NCBI GenBank assembly: GCA_030407085.1
Contig: CM059585.1
Span: 89,914,501 to 89,978,500, forward strand
Length of the DNA: 64,000 bases
Direction of reading: 5' to 3'
Source of the DNA: Trichopria drosophilae
Lineage: Eukaryota; Arthropoda; Insecta; Hymenoptera; Diapriidae
The first letter of the stretch is position 1. Every line of letters starts with the position of its first letter. The notes beneath the pieces were generated by a model. That model made no database searches. It was not told the origin of the DNA and saw only the letters and a list, made by a program, of their open reading frames with translations. Of this stretch, positions 36,240 through 48,860 are shown in pieces. The translations under genes were made by a program, and so were the position numbers.

Positions 36240-37340
36240 CCTCTCTAAAGTGCGATCTTCCTTAGCACAATATTATTTTCCACATTACGTAAAATGCTTA
36301 AACTTTCGTAAGCGAACTCATTATAGAAGGTTAAGAAACTTAATGCAAGCTTCTATGGCAAGTCCGTCGATCGTTGCGAATCGAACAGATGAATCGGCAA
36401 AATTCGCTGGCGCGCATCGACTTCCGCTTGCTCCGTGCGACTAACGAGATTCCTATGCAAATTCGGATCCTCCGCGTGCCAATGGTTTCAATCCTTTGAA
36501 CTCATGAATTTTATCTTTAAAGCCACTACTGGCACCAGGCTGCCGATTAAGACGTTGGTCGGAAAGCGTGAGTATAATGTTTCAGCGGACGCCACGACGC
36601 CATTAATTGAGCGAATCGTAATAATCGTCCATTTGCGTCTTCGTCGATAATACGCGAAGCAAATTTCCCAAGCGTGCACCAGCTGATTGGATCGGTTGGA
36701 CACTTAAAATGGCCGCGATGAAGGGGAATAAATGAAATCTCGCCGGGAAAAATAGTTGCAGACGACGATATCGGCCAAAGTGAATCCACGAATGGGACGA
36801 CCCTTAGGGTGAGCCCCCCGCCGCGATGGAATTAATCGACCTATATTTTTCGCCAGGTTGCCCTTTTTGTTATTCCGGCCGTTATTTACGTCGTGCTCCA
36901 GGTTCCCCCAGCCCTTCCCAGGTCCTCATCGACGAGGACGATGTCGTCCCGCTGGCTCGGCGACTCGCACAATGTATCTGACAAATGCAATGCCTTTATG
37001 CTACCTGTCGTAATAATAAATCGGCGAGTGCCGCAATCGTCTCTGGGGCCGATTAGTAACGATTATGCCCGATTAAACGAACGCAATTACGAGGGCCTCG
37101 GTGGGACGTCCTTGCCAAGGATGCAATGGAAGCGGAGTCATGTACCGCCGATCATCGCGAAAATCGAGAACCGATCGCGATCGTTTATTACCCGTTCCGT
37201 TCAGCCCAAGGGCCTTCTCATCCGTCCCGCTGCTTCCACTCCGATCCGCCAAGAGAATAGCCACGTTACGACTTAATGCCGTTTCTCTTTTTCCCGTCGC
37301 CACCATCCGTATCTATCTGTCTTTATCGCCGTTCAAGGAG
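36240..37340. other. Largest GC-richer patch, no recognisable gene
   Basis: About 1.1 kb has markedly higher GC than its flanks, many CG dinucleotides and no repeat structure. Frames of 64-127 codons overlap on both strands (36250-37427), but none is recognisable or joins into a gene model. The sharp edges and lack of transposon features fit conserved regulatory DNA better than a coding exon. This is inference from composition only. Confidence 0.4.
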
Positions 37341-38879
37341 AGAAGGGGCATTAGCGATATGCATTCTACTTTTAAACGAAATCGCACATTTATATTATCA
37401 ACTCGAGTTTTATTTTATATTGACTAGTACTCTTTAGTCACGGCTGAATTTATGACAGAAGCAACATCCTTTGCCTCGGAATTTTTAATCGAAGACGTTG
37501 GGCAGCAATTACATCCTTTACACTGAATTCTGCTATGTATGTTTCATGTATTTAGTCGAAGCTTATCTTATGCAGGAATTATGTCGATAACAACTTAATC
37601 ATGTATATTCGATTTCAATAAAAATAGTCGTTATTTATTAAACTATATGTACATTTTACGAGTTACATATTTTCTTTGTCTTTTTTATAGAAATACTGGA
37701 TTTCATCTTCAGACCGACCATGGAAAATCAGTATACGAAGATATAAATTGCAAATATTAAACAATATAATAAATATTTCAAAAATCTATTTTCAAAAAAA
37801 AAGATGTAGAATCGTGCTAAGTTTACGAATTCATTACTGTTGAGATTTTATTACAATATACAATACCCGATTTTCAGAAATTTTGAGAGTAAAAACATTA
37901 TTCGCTTAGAAATAAGTAAAAACAAATATTTTCGTTATTGTCAAAAATAAGCGGCAGGCTCAACATCCTCTTCGTAAATAAATAAAATCCTAATCAGCAT
38001 TTTGTAAATAAATGAAATTCTACTTTCTTTATTAAATACATGAAAAATGGAGTTATATGCGCAGTGCGCTCAAAGTTTTGACGATTCTAAAGACCATATC
38101 ACAACGTTAAAACTCTTCTCCGTGCTCTATTCCGCTTCTTTTATGAAATTCGATGGAAACTCTTAAACCAGCATTGTTAAATAATGTTGATAGGCTTACT
38201 TCTTGAATATTTGTTGTCAATACATAATTGTCATTATCAGGAGAGCCATTTGAAATCGATAAAAAAAATAAACAACCAGCAACTGTGTTTAATGCTGGGA
38301 GCGACATTTTACGGCGTTAGAACTTTACAAATTTAGAGGATAGAAAGATGTCAAATATTGTTTTTATTTATTTTGTATACCGATATTAAACACAAAATTG
38401 AATCTGGTTGATTCACGACATGCATTTTTTAATACAAGTACAGTTTTTACAATGTAATAAGCTGGTATTATACTAGTATTTAATGTCGTGCTAAGTAATT
38501 GCTTAATTTCAGAAGTAAAATTGTTCTAAAATTCTATAAGTGAAATATTCACATATTTGACCTATCAATGTCAAAATTATACATGATGCTTGGTAAGACA
38601 GCCGTGAAATACGTAATTTTAAATAAATCTAGTATAATAATATGAAAAATACAAATACCGTGATAGGCAGGAAAAAATGGTTAGTTGTACTTACTACTTC
38701 ATAAGTAGTATATTATAGAAATTTCTATAAAGCCCAAATTTCGAAATCTTCAAAACTACCTTCAAAACAGCACCAATTTTGGGATATTCTGTGATCAATT
38801 AAATAAATTTGATCATCGTATTTCTTAGCTTTTCAATATTTTAAATAATATTTAAACGAGTTCCTTTGAAAATAGTAGA
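37341..38879. other. Gene-free AT-rich stretch
   Basis: Nothing supported. Confidence 0.35.
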
Positions 38880-39078
38880 AGAGATACTCTCTAAATTTCG
38901 TTCCGTTCCATTAGCGAGATCTTTGAGGGATTACACCCGCGAGATCTAGGAAAGATCTTTCAGAGACGAATTTTTATAGTGCAGCGAAATAATTAATCTC
39001 ACGGAAGTCTCCCTCTGTCCCATATGACTGACATCAGCGAGACCGTCGAGTGCGAGATCGCTCCGCGATCTCTCAAAG
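38880..39078. repeat. Word island, GCGAGATCT type
   Basis: TTAGCGAGATCTTTGAGGG, CCGCGAGATCTAGGAAAG, ATCTTTCAGAGACG, CAGCGAGACCG, GTGCGAGATCGC and CGCGATCTCTCAAAG occur in both orientations within 200 bp, flanked by AT-rich DNA. Confidence 0.55.
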
Positions 39079-39296
39079 AAAATTTTTTTTACTCGGGATA
39101 TTACATGTTGTAAATTGCAGTAAAAAGTTAAAAATATGTTTTTGCAAAACCGTATTACATTCAGAAAAATTTAGCTTAATTAAAACTTTTCAATGTTAAC
39201 CAACTTAAACCCGAATGAATTACTGTCGATATCCTTGGTTCTTTGCCAAAAACTCCCTCTTATAAAATGCCATTATTTATATTAAATAAATTGACA

Positions 39297-39340
39297 TCGA
39301 GATTTGACCTGCAGTCAAATAAACATTTTTTTAATGGGAA
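39297..39340 (+). pseudogene. Ty3/gypsy pol relic, 5' part (interrupted)
   Basis: This short stretch is homologous, codon for codon, to 49320-49357. It reads as the tail of an integrase region with SRFDLQS, the position where gypsy polyproteins have a K-x-R-Y-D motif before the chromodomain-like end. It is cut by the Helentron-like insertion B2 and continues at 40647. Removing B2 keeps the frame. It is a decayed fragment with no function. Confidence 0.55.
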
Positions 39341-40646
39341 ACTAGATGCCTTCGACCCGGGTGCCTACAATTTTGGCTAAATTCGTATTGCAGTTCCCTG
39401 ACGAAAGGCTGATGCTTCCGGGAATATTCCCATTTTAACACTGCCAGGAAAGAAGGCGGCAGAGGGTAGTTCTAGCATCGTTAAGTCAAGTAGTTTCTAT
39501 ACATATATTGTAACAATATCTTGTTCCTTAAATAGGGTGAATATGCCAATGAATGGACGATTAAGCATTTTTCACACTTTGATCGATTGTAACTTTTGAA
39601 TTCTTTTATGAAAATTTAATTATGATACCACCATTAGAATCGTTAGACTCTGCTCTTTATGACCGTGTAGTTCAACCTTTGATTTTATTTAATTATTAAC
39701 CTCGTCTTCATACGTTTGTAAAAAAATCCGCTAAACCACAATGAATAGACGGGTTAAATCAAATGGGACGTTTTCAGTACCAGTTTTGGATGGCTTTAAA
39801 ACTTTGCTTTGATTTTACAAAATAATAAACACTGGAAGGTCAATAGTACTGTAAATATTGTTTTGAATATTCAAAGAACATAAAAATATGTATTTTGTTG
39901 CATGTTCTGCATCACACATTCATAAGAAATAGAAATATGTAGAAAATCGTCCATTCATTGGTAGTCGTCCATTCATTGGCATATTCTCCCTATATTAAAA
40001 TTGAAAATGAGTAATTTCAAAACTTCGACCCCGACCGCAGGTCAGCTGAAGCACTGATAAATGAGTACGTCTTGTTCACACTGATGCTTAAAAAAACGCG
40101 GTTTACTCGAGTTTTTGACAGGTCGGGTTGCAAGAAATAAATTTTGTTATATGTGGGATACTTCGGTTTCCGTTTTTTACGGCATTATCATTGATTTTAC
40201 AAAGAAATGAATACAACCTTTTTTGTAGAGAATTCGATGTTCTATATTTTTAGTTTGAAAAATTTTTTTGTACGATTTGTATTTTTTGTTAAAAAATGGA
40301 AAAAACGTGTTTTTTGAGCGTTTTTTTGTTAAACCTCCCCATAATCTAGTATGCATTGTCTCCAAAAACTAATCAGATCTATGTTTGGCCAAGAGAAACC
40401 CAAATCCGTACTTTTTAAATTCGTCCTGCCAGTCGCGAGATATCGCGTATACAAAATTTTGCCCACGGACGGACGGACAGACGGACGGACGGACGTACAA
40501 CCTAACGGACACCAATTTTTTTATTGTTGCTTTGGGTTCCTTAGGGCCTGAAACGTCGTCATTTAATAAAAAACTATAGGGTAATTTTTTGGCGGGAACT
40601 GACCAAATTCAATACTTCGCCAGACCTATGGTCTGGGTCGAAGTAA
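39341..40646 (-). mobile_element. Helentron-like non-autonomous element, copy B2, in a gypsy relic
   Basis: In element sense it runs from TTACTTCGACCCAGACC at 40646 to GGCATCTAGT at 39341, with T on both outer sides. The flanks are two parts of one gypsy reading frame, so the insertion site is known to within a few bases of an A run, and no target duplication is seen. That fits T-T insertion of Helentron-type elements (known). It contains an ACGG tract at 40467-40493, a nested TA-flanked MITE (39535-39990) and a block shared with copies A (TTCAAAACTTCGACCCCGAC near 40015). It is non-coding. Confidence 0.8.
39535..39990. mobile_element. TA-flanked MITE with GGGTGAATATGCC ends
   Basis: Ends GGGTGAATATGCCAATGAAT and, on the other strand, GGGAGAATATGCCAATGAAT are flanked by TA. 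The word CCATTCATTGG occurs twice at the right end. The copy in B1 starts at 22563 but has lost its right end. The style is like the GGGTAAACGG MITE at 13717. It is 456 bp, non-coding. Confidence 0.7.
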
Positions 40647-40775
40647 AAAGTTTGGCTCTTTCTCTCCAAAAGAGTCAACAGTTAATCTTCGAAACTGCAA
40701 TGCAACTGGGATTGTCCATACATATACAAGCTAAATTAAAATAAATGATGTAATTTAACTATTTAGAAAAGAATT
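40647..40775 (+). pseudogene. Ty3/gypsy pol relic, 3' part (interrupted)
   Basis: It continues the relic from 39297-39340 after the insertion. The translation shows SPKRV, then an in-frame stop, then SSKLQCNWDCPY, matching the family motif KGKSPKL-x-x-W-x-GPY near the end of gypsy integrases. The Gly of WxGP is Cys, and frame and similarity fade after 40740. It is the same family as 49320-49547. Confidence 0.6.
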
Positions 40776-41426
40776 CTTTAAAAATTTAAGAAGCTTATAC
40801 TAATTTTATGGAATAATGTTATATATTTTAATATATTTTTTAAATTAATTTAGAAATCTCAATTATTTTGTTCATGTTTTAACTTCGATTTCGAGGGTTT
40901 GGGATAACCCCTTATACGCACAAGTTGCAATTTCGAATCTTAGATATAGTTCTTGAGAGTTCAATGGTTGAACCTTGAATATCTAACAAGTCCGACTAAA
41001 ATGGTGAATTAATTGATTGAGATATGCAAAAACTAAAATCCGTTATAAATTTATTATTTATTTATTACCAATTAATTTGATTAGCTTGGACCTTCTTTGC
41101 ATTATAAACAATTAAGATTATATAGTAATTAAGATTTCTTACTTTGTGTGGTGTCCGCCTCTCTTTTCTTTTGTTTATGAAATCTGCTTCTCAGAATGTA
41201 GTCAGAAAATCAGATGTGATTTGTAATATTTTTATTTCTTAAAATGTAAACGGTCGAGTAGAGTTATTATGTGCTAGCGATTTTCCCTAATCCTTTTCCT
41301 TTTATTGTTTTGGACGGTAGGTTGAGAAACTTTATGAACTTCAGTCTCAACAGTTAGGTATCAATAAATTATATTGTTTGTAGAGAAGGGATAATATTAT
41401 CCATTCGTAATTTAGAATCCTGTACT
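40776..41426. other. Gene-free AT-rich stretch
   Basis: Nothing supported; possibly 3' sequence of the gypsy relic, but no LTR was recognised. Confidence 0.3.
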
Positions 41427-41582
41427 TTAAATCAAACCTCTTTCTACTTTTTGTTTTCGTAGTTGTTCAATTATAAACTTGCCAGGTATTTGATTATCTT
41501 TTTGGTTGCGACAGTTTTTGATTAAACAATTGGTGAAGACATCAACATCTGTGCGCTTATTAACTAATTCAAAACTATACTA
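41427..41582 (-). pseudogene. Possible copia-like pol tail
   Basis: A minus-strand frame of about 50 codons includes TDVDVFTNCLIKNCRNQ. It resembles the D-x-x-TK-L pattern (as in QVADIFTKPL) near the C-terminus of Ty1/copia RNase H domains, with the Lys changed to Asn. Upstream the frame is closed by a stop. The match is short and composition-prone, so this is tentative. It ends with TAA at 41427. Confidence 0.25.
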
Positions 41583-43327
41583 TCAATACATACCATATAC
41601 GATATGGTTTCTAATTTCTGTTTCACTTAGATTGATCATAATTTTTTTCTTTATGGGAAAATAAACGTCTTGAATTAACATGGTACTCCTCAATAATCTA
41701 AAAAAATATATATATTGCGCTCATAATAAGTTGATAACTTACCTTATTAATAATTTGCGTTAGAATAACAAGAATGCGAAATACTTAAAATATTTTCCTA
41801 TTTTTATTATGTATATATATTTGCTACAGTTGTAAACAGCAGACATATTATTGTCTAATTAACCGTATTGATTATCATAATTTCTATTTGGTACATGAAA
41901 CCCCTAATCGCTTTAGATCTCACCATGTTCATATTAGTTTATTAGCTCTATATAACAAGCAATGATGGATTAGTTCCGAAATAGTTTAACCGGATGATTC
42001 TACTAATGACTAAACAGATTGTAATCTAGACAATTGTCCTTTCCGTCAATAGATTATTCTAATGCTAATGTATATAAAGTGATTGCTCTCAGGTAAAGTT
42101 AAAACTCTGGTTAATAAAAAGAAAGAAAATGTTAAATGTTCCTGCACGCAAAAAGAAAAGATAATTTATCGAAATTAAATTTGTTGTTGATAATCTATTC
42201 AACACTTTATTACTAAGATCGAGGATATCGAAGTTTCCTGGAGTGAGAACAGAACAACTCGTTTAAAATTTGATTCTAATTTTAATAAAAATCAAAGCTG
42301 TGAGAGTTTTTTTCTTATAATATATTTAGCCATTATCCATTAGTGCACTAAACAAATTGTCTCTACTCTCGTAGGCATTGATCTGAATATTGGCAAGTAA
42401 ACGATTATTTTTTCCGTACAGCGGCAAACAAATAATTTTAAAGTAGTTGCCATTAATAATAATTGAGATTACTAAAATTCCCAATACTTTTGCAACAACA
42501 TTAAAAATGACCTTTTTATCGAATATTGATCATGACAGTTGAATCATACTAAAAACGCTTTCAATTTTATTGTAAACGTTATGTAGCCTTATAGTTTAAT
42601 TGAGTGTCAAAAGATCGCTAATGCAAATTGGCATTTGAAAATGGAACATTAGACCTTCTTATATTTCTAGATTCGAATTAAAGTTAATTAAAAATAACAG
42701 TAACAGAAATAACTATCGGAAACGGGCGAGCGCGCACACAATTACAGATTTTGCATAACTAAGTCACATGAATTAATTACATTAAGAGTAATTAAATGTA
42801 AAGAATTCGATAGTATGTTATTGTAATTAATGACGCCTGTCCCGTAATTGAGCATTAATTATTTTGTTACAAGAATATATTACTTATCTCCATTACTTAC
42901 GTCGCCATTAGAACGCATCTTATTGCAGCGTCACAGCATCGCAACTGTACTTTTCGTACCGCGCGTTAAAAATAGAATTAACATTTGCATAAATTAGGTG
43001 CTTGCGCAAAAAAGTAAAATAAAACGACCGGTCAATACTGAATGCTCGGAGTTCAAGCAATGTTCCGTTATTTCTCCTTAGGCGGATGACGATTACGCAT
43101 CGAGAAACCATACAGTGAGCACGTGAAATCGAAATTTTCACTTTACGTATGTGATTTATGTTATTTGTAAACTGATAAACAAACAAATATAATTTCTCAT
43201 GGTATATAATTCATCAAATGTTTCAATTTGTTCTACATACTTAGAAACCTGAAAATGTTGGGACAGTGTGTGTTTTGAAGATTTTTGTGTTATTTTTGTG
43301 CTATTTGTATCACCATTACAGTAAATA
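41583..43327. other. Gene-free AT-rich stretch
   Basis: Nothing supported. The segment 42715-43130 is somewhat GC-richer and has an 88-codon minus-strand frame with no recognisable domain. Confidence 0.35.
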
Positions 43328-43925
43328 TATGGGCATATCTCTAGAACTTTTAAATTGTATGTAGGTATGTAGGTATTGTAAAACTAAATTTTTTGTTAAG
43401 GCACATTGTTGAAACTAATTGTATTGTCTTCAGTATTGTCCAGATAATAGGAAATAACTCACGGAAGTCATTTTTACACCTCGTTAATCAACCTGAGCAC
43501 ATTTCTTACCATAAAAGTGGTTACTAAATGCATACAATTTTTCTATGACTAGATATTAGTATAAGTTAGTATTTACGGTTTCAGAGGTCTCTGATAACGA
43601 TTGTGATGTTAAAATTTCAACATTCAAAGTGGCGGATCTAATATGGCAGACTAATTTTTTAAAGATTATTGAAATTTCATAAAAATTGATATCTGGTAAA
43701 AAAGAAACAAACCTTGTCACCCATAAAAAAATGTCGAATTTGCTAGTTTCACCTACTCTCATCAGTTCCTACATTATTATATTCATTATTAAACACACGG
43801 TACATTTAAAGTTTTATTATGTAAAGGTTTATTAAATTATGATGTTTCAACATTTTTTTGACAATCTTTAACGTACCATAATGTACGAAAACATAATGTC
43901 TAAAAGTTCTGGAGATACGCCCATA
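43328..43925. mobile_element. 598 bp element with 25 bp terminal inverted repeats
   Basis: TATGGGCATATCTCTAGAAC at the left and, on the other strand, TATGGGCGTATCTCCAGAAC at the right, both followed by TTTTA. The interior contains CATTCAAAGTGGCGGATCTA and AATATGGCAG, a degenerate copy of the word of the piggyBac-like element at 53882. No coding; target duplication unclear. Confidence 0.6.
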
Positions 43926-45589
43926 TCCTAAATATATATTTAAATCTGCTTCAGGGATGATTTATTATATATATAGGAATATAAAATTCGGGACTTTGAA
44001 GCGAAAAATATACCAAAATGGTGCAAAATATAACGTCACTAATGCTATATTATATTTCCCAAAGTAGCATTTTAAGCGCTTTATTTAATAGAATTGGCAT
44101 TTATATACATGAGTATAAATTCTTCTGAAATAACTCATTTTCTAAAACTTAATGTAATTGTTGTGTTGATTCAATGCATTTATAAAATAAAATTTGTTAT
44201 TTTTAGAAAGAAGAAGCGAATCTGGACTAAAATATATATGTTCATAAAAGAATTTAATAAAATATCAGTTTCAAATTTGTACGCAATATCAATAATAGTA
44301 TGCCCCACTTTCAAATTTAACTAATATATGGGATAACACTACGTGGGTTCATTTTGAATTAAATCCATTTTTACTTTTTAATTTTCCATTTAGTTAACAT
44401 ATGCCACAATGAATTTGCGGTTATAAATACGAAACTTCCGGTTGAGACCCAGAAATATAATGTTAATCATTAAAACACCCTTCCCTCATCTTCAAACTTC
44501 AAAACAACCAAATTTTAATTAACAATTCCTAATTTATGTTTTCAGTTAAAGCAACTTGGATTCAAATTTGTTCTACAATAAATCAATATATATTTAATTA
44601 ACATGTATGTCAGGTGTTAAAAAAGAAAATTTTTTGCACCGTTATGACCTAAAATGTACAGCCATTTGAGAATTGCTCGTGTTACTTGATGCTTTTCATT
44701 TATTGCATTATCATTTTAAATCATATGAAATTTCATTTAAAAATTTATTCAAAAATTTGTACACATTTGTTCGAAACTGTATTTCGCGTCGTTTTAATTG
44801 ACATTTAATATATTCAACATAGGATTTATGTTAATTTCAATATGACAATTTAACATTTGTTTCAGCGAAAGATGCTCGTTTAGGGTTACGTGACAGCATC
44901 GTTTTCTCGGATTGCGGACAACCACTCATTCCAAGATGATGTCATACTATTTATAAATAATATTACACCGATTGTAAATTACACAGTCATGATACATGTT
45001 TGCGCGTAACTGCACATCTGTCATAATTTTACGTATATGAAAATGGCTAATTTAAAACACAGATACTTAAAAATTTATAATATACTTTGTTAGTTGAATA
45101 AAATTCCTTATTTACAATTGACTGCTTTACATTCGAATCTTCCATAACACAAAAAGTATTAAAGCACATATAAAAGATATTTGCACCGAAATTACATGTT
45201 TGAGAATAATTATGAACGTTATTGCTAATTAGTAACTCACTCTGTATATAATTAATTTAACATTAAATTAATGACTTTAAAATAATACTTATAACAAATA
45301 AAAATTCAAAAAGAAATGTTTGAGAATTATCATTCACTAATTAATATTTACCTAATCTCAAACAGAAATCCCTACAACAAGTCCAATAACAATTTCAACA
45401 AGTTTTTGGTCTAACGTACAGGAAATGTTAGTTTTTTAATAAACACTACTTCCCGAATCGTGAAGGGCATCTTCACCGTCCACAGTCGAGTTATTCGATT
45501 ATACAGAAAATTTTCTTCTGGTTTTCTCTCAATGTAGATGCAATTTTCCATGAGATGAAAATATCAGTAGCATCGCAAACAGCCAAAAG
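43926..45589. other. Gene-free AT-rich stretch
   Basis: Nothing supported. Confidence 0.35.
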
Positions 45590-46195
45590 ACATCTTGAAG
45601 AGCTCTTTATGAAGTCTTAAAAATTGTAAGGTGTCTTAAGGTGATCTTGAAGAAGGTCTCAGAAAAGAGGTCTTATTTGAGAGCTTTGACATATCAAAAG
45701 AATAATATAAATAAAAAGCAAATTTCTGAAAATTATATATTCTATTTTTATACCTTAAATATTAATTTATATATTTTTTACCTAAGTTCCTTTTTACTGT
45801 TTGTATAGTTATATTTTGGGATGATGATTTCATTCAATAGAATGGGGATCATACAATAATAATACAAAAAATAACACTTGATGAATATCGTAAAAGCACT
45901 TATTTTGTCATTGTAGCATATAATATATCGGTCTGCATATGAAGTAAACATCGTGCGACTCATTTCTTGCATTTAATAGCCACCTAGTGTCTCTGGAAGA
46001 AACGCAGATCCCAACTCTGGAAATCCCTTTACTATAAGACAGGTGGTTCAAATTGAGATTTAAGACCTTAAACGTAAGACCTCTTCAAGATTACGATTTT
46101 AAGAAGTCCTAAGTAAGTCATCTTTAAGAGTTCGTTTTATAGATGATCATAATTCGGACCTCTTCAGGAAGTCTTTTTGGAGGTATCTGATATAC
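45590..46195. repeat. Word island, AAGACCTCTT type, in two blocks
   Basis: The block 45590-45690 has AAGACATCTTGAAGAG, GAAGTCTTAAAAATT, GTGTCTTAAGG and AGAGGTCTTATTTG. The block 46055-46195 has AAGACCTTAAACG, AAGACCTCTTCAAGA, AAGAAGTCCTAAG and GGACCTCTTCAGGAAGTC, mostly reverse complements of the first block. The 360 bp between them is AT-rich and plain. It is a foldback with word-like arms. Confidence 0.55.
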
Positions 46196-46244
46196 GTATG
46201 CGACATCATTATTTGTGTGATTTGTCTTTTTAATAAGAAAACGC

Positions 46245-46533
46245 CAAAAATGTATTTTTTCATCTTTTTTTTTTTTTGACCTCCCTATAATCTAGTATGG
46301 GTCAGCTCCCCAAACCTAATCAGATGTCAGTTCGGCCGTGCCAAACTTAGAAAGAGGTTGAACTTTAAAACGTTTAAAACGTACAACATCACGAACAAAC
46401 ATTTTTAATACGTGTTTAATTCCTGTAGGGCCAGAAACGTCGTCATTTGATGAATAACTATAGGAACATTTTTGTTTGCCGAAGTGACCAAATTCAATAC
46501 TTCGTCCAGACCTTATTTGTTCTGGGTCGAAGA
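46245..46533 (-). mobile_element. Helentron-like element, degraded copy B3
   Basis: It is homologous to the terminal 400 bp of B1 and B2 (GACCTCCCTATAATCTAGTATG at the left and TGGGTCGAAG at 46524-46533), with many substitutions. The tetranucleotide tract is lost and the CTAGT end is missing. Confidence 0.65.
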
Positions 46534-47764
46534 AATAAGCAACATTAAATGCTACTGCATCATATATTTTCAAGATCTCTATCTATTGTTATTGGATATT
46601 TTAAATAATACCTAACCTGTATTTCAGAGAAAATAGTTACACCAATTTTTTGTTATTTCCGTCTAATTATCTGTATTTTTCATCAACAAAACATTTTTTC
46701 AACAAACCAAAATCTACCACAAATGTGTTCCCGAAACTGAAGAAATATGATTTTGCCAATGAAAATAGTTATTTTAAAAAAAACAGTGATTTAAATATCA
46801 TTTTGGTGCGACTTCAGGGTCGCTGATAAGAATCACTAACCTAAAAATGTAAGATAACGAATTCAAAATGACGGATGTCTGATTGACGCATCGTTATTTC
46901 TTTTCGGATATGGCTTTTTCGGAATTGCTGACGATGATCCTTCCACGAAAATTGCAAATATCGGAATATTAGAGTTGAAACTTATTTTCTTTTAACCGCC
47001 CATTCTCATCGACTGAAAGTAAAGACAAATAACACTTAAACATCTGTTCTTCGATGTAATCATATTTATTAGATACCGGAAACACATTTATTTATAGATT
47101 TTAGTGTAATAGAATAGATGAAACATTTTATCCAACTGATAAATCACGAAAAATAGGTATTATTTCTTTTAAAAATTAAGATTAGTCAACTCAAATCAAC
47201 GCCCATAATACGTTCAACTCGATCAATTATAGTCCAGTTCATTGCTTAGGAAGAGTTTAGCAATATTTTGAATGTGTCCAGTAATAATCATAATCATTGC
47301 CTGATATCATCAACTAGAACATTTCGATAATTTTCTGTCCATATATATTGTATTTTTATGTTAGTCACCTACAATCCAATTTTCTTGGTCATAAACTCCG
47401 CCAACTTCAACATGAACAAAAAAAGATTTTGATCACTTTTTATATAAAATTATTTTTTTCCCTCAGGTTATTAATCCAGGTCTACAATTTCATTTGTTAT
47501 ATGATTGAAAGTGACTGTCAAGGTATTCCATCAGTTGCATCACTCGCATTCAATTCATATCTTGCATAACATGCTACAAGTTTTATTCAACACCGGGTAA
47601 CTATTGTTAGGTAATAAAAAAAGTGAAACAAAATAAACATTTAGGAAACGAAGCTCCAAAGAAATGGACATACATCATCGTGTACTATTTGTCACAGATA
47701 ATCTAGATAAAATATCTTACTTATTTTCCTTATATTTATTTTTGTTGTCCTTCTCTTCACACAG
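46534..47764. other. Gene-free AT-rich stretch
   Basis: No gene was seen. Segment 46805-46890 (CGACTTCAGGGTCGCTGA, TTCAAAATGACGGATG) is a degenerate copy of the word in the 53882-54605 element. Confidence 0.35.
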
Positions 47765-47887
47765 TCATATCGTATGCAAATGCAGAATATCGAAACGTAC
47801 GAACCGCAAGGATGCTAGGAACTCAAGATTGCAACTGAGAAGATTGCATTGGCCCTCGAGAACGGCATCGTCTCCACCGTTAAGGAG
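47765..47887 (+). other. Exon-like segment with strong splice-like borders, unidentified
   Basis: A polypyrimidine tract ending TCCTTCTCTTCACACAG at 47764 is followed by 123 bp of GC-richer DNA and then GAG followed by GTAAAG at 47888. This makes a 41-codon-sized exon with good acceptor and donor. In frame 1 from the border the second half reads ELKIATEKIALALENGIVST and is protein-like, but a TAG interrupts it after 17 codons; another frame is open but Arg/Ser-rich. It may be an exon of a non-coding RNA, a decayed exon, or chance. I do not recognise the product. Confidence 0.3.
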
Positions 47888-48329
47888 GTAAAGTCCCAAG
47901 GAAGCATTCGCAGGTACGAGACGTAACTCGATTAGTTGGGCTCCCGCCCCATCCCCCTCAAGCCCACCCACTAGCGACAGGGTAATGCATCACGCACAGA
48001 GAAAACAAGCCATTTATCATTACTTTTTATTATAAAGTTTAGCTTTGGAATTCAGTTTAAATTAGTATTAAGTTAATAACGCTTTTCGCTTTCCGCGGGG
48101 AAAAAACGTCGATATCATCAAAAAAGTTTCGGTATTTACACACGTTTATTTGTACTGGATGTTCGTTCGCACGTTGCATTAATTATTTTTTGACGTGATA
48201 CATTTTTCTTGTCGCTTACAACGTGTAGGAAATTACAACTCTCGCGTACTACAATATTATTACATTCGTGATGGACGCATCGCAATGTTGTTTTATTTAT
48301 CTTAAATGCCACAATTTATATAACACGAA
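47888..48329. other. Gene-free stretch
   Basis: Nothing supported; the first 100 bases stay GC-rich and include CCCGCCCCATCCCCCTC. Confidence 0.35.
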
Positions 48330-48860
48330 TAAATTTAGATCGCCGACGAATGCTTCAAGTGCATGTATTACTTATGTAAACCACTGGTGGAAGGGCTTCG
48401 AAATAAGACACATGATTTGATCGGCCGCTTAGAAATATCAATTATTTATTCCGATCGATCGGTGACGATCCGATCGCGACGCGGACTTCCTAACCCGACG
48501 ACGTTCCGAAACGTTCTCTCTAAACCCGATCGTCACTTTTTCACATCTTGCTTTGACTTTTCAAACTCTCGAACATTTAAATACAACGTCACATTATATT
48601 ACGGACTAAAAGGAGTCCGTAAAGTGTCTACTTTACTGACACGTGTATCGAAAAGAAATTTTTCCTTCGCGTGATTTCGAACCCGTATTCTATATTTTCG
48701 TCTTCGTTTTTCTTTGTTCATCGCGGCCCCCCATATATATATTTGAATATTCTGACTTTTTTTATAACCTCTTTTCCATCCCGGAAAACCACGGTTATAA
48801 TAAAAAGCGATTATTTCCGACATTTCTCCGAATGCAAAAGTTTATAAGAGATCCATAACG
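48330..48860. other. GC-richer patch without recognisable gene
   Basis: CG-rich words (GATCGATCGGTGACGATCCG, GATCGCGACGCGG) dominate 48420-48540. Frames of 71-103 codons overlap on both strands without a domain. Possible conserved non-coding DNA. Confidence 0.35.

Noticed and set aside
47765..47971. Histone-H1-like resemblance of ALENGIVSTVKEVKSQGS
   Set aside because: The likeness is short, needs a gap and crosses a donor-like site; too weak to name.
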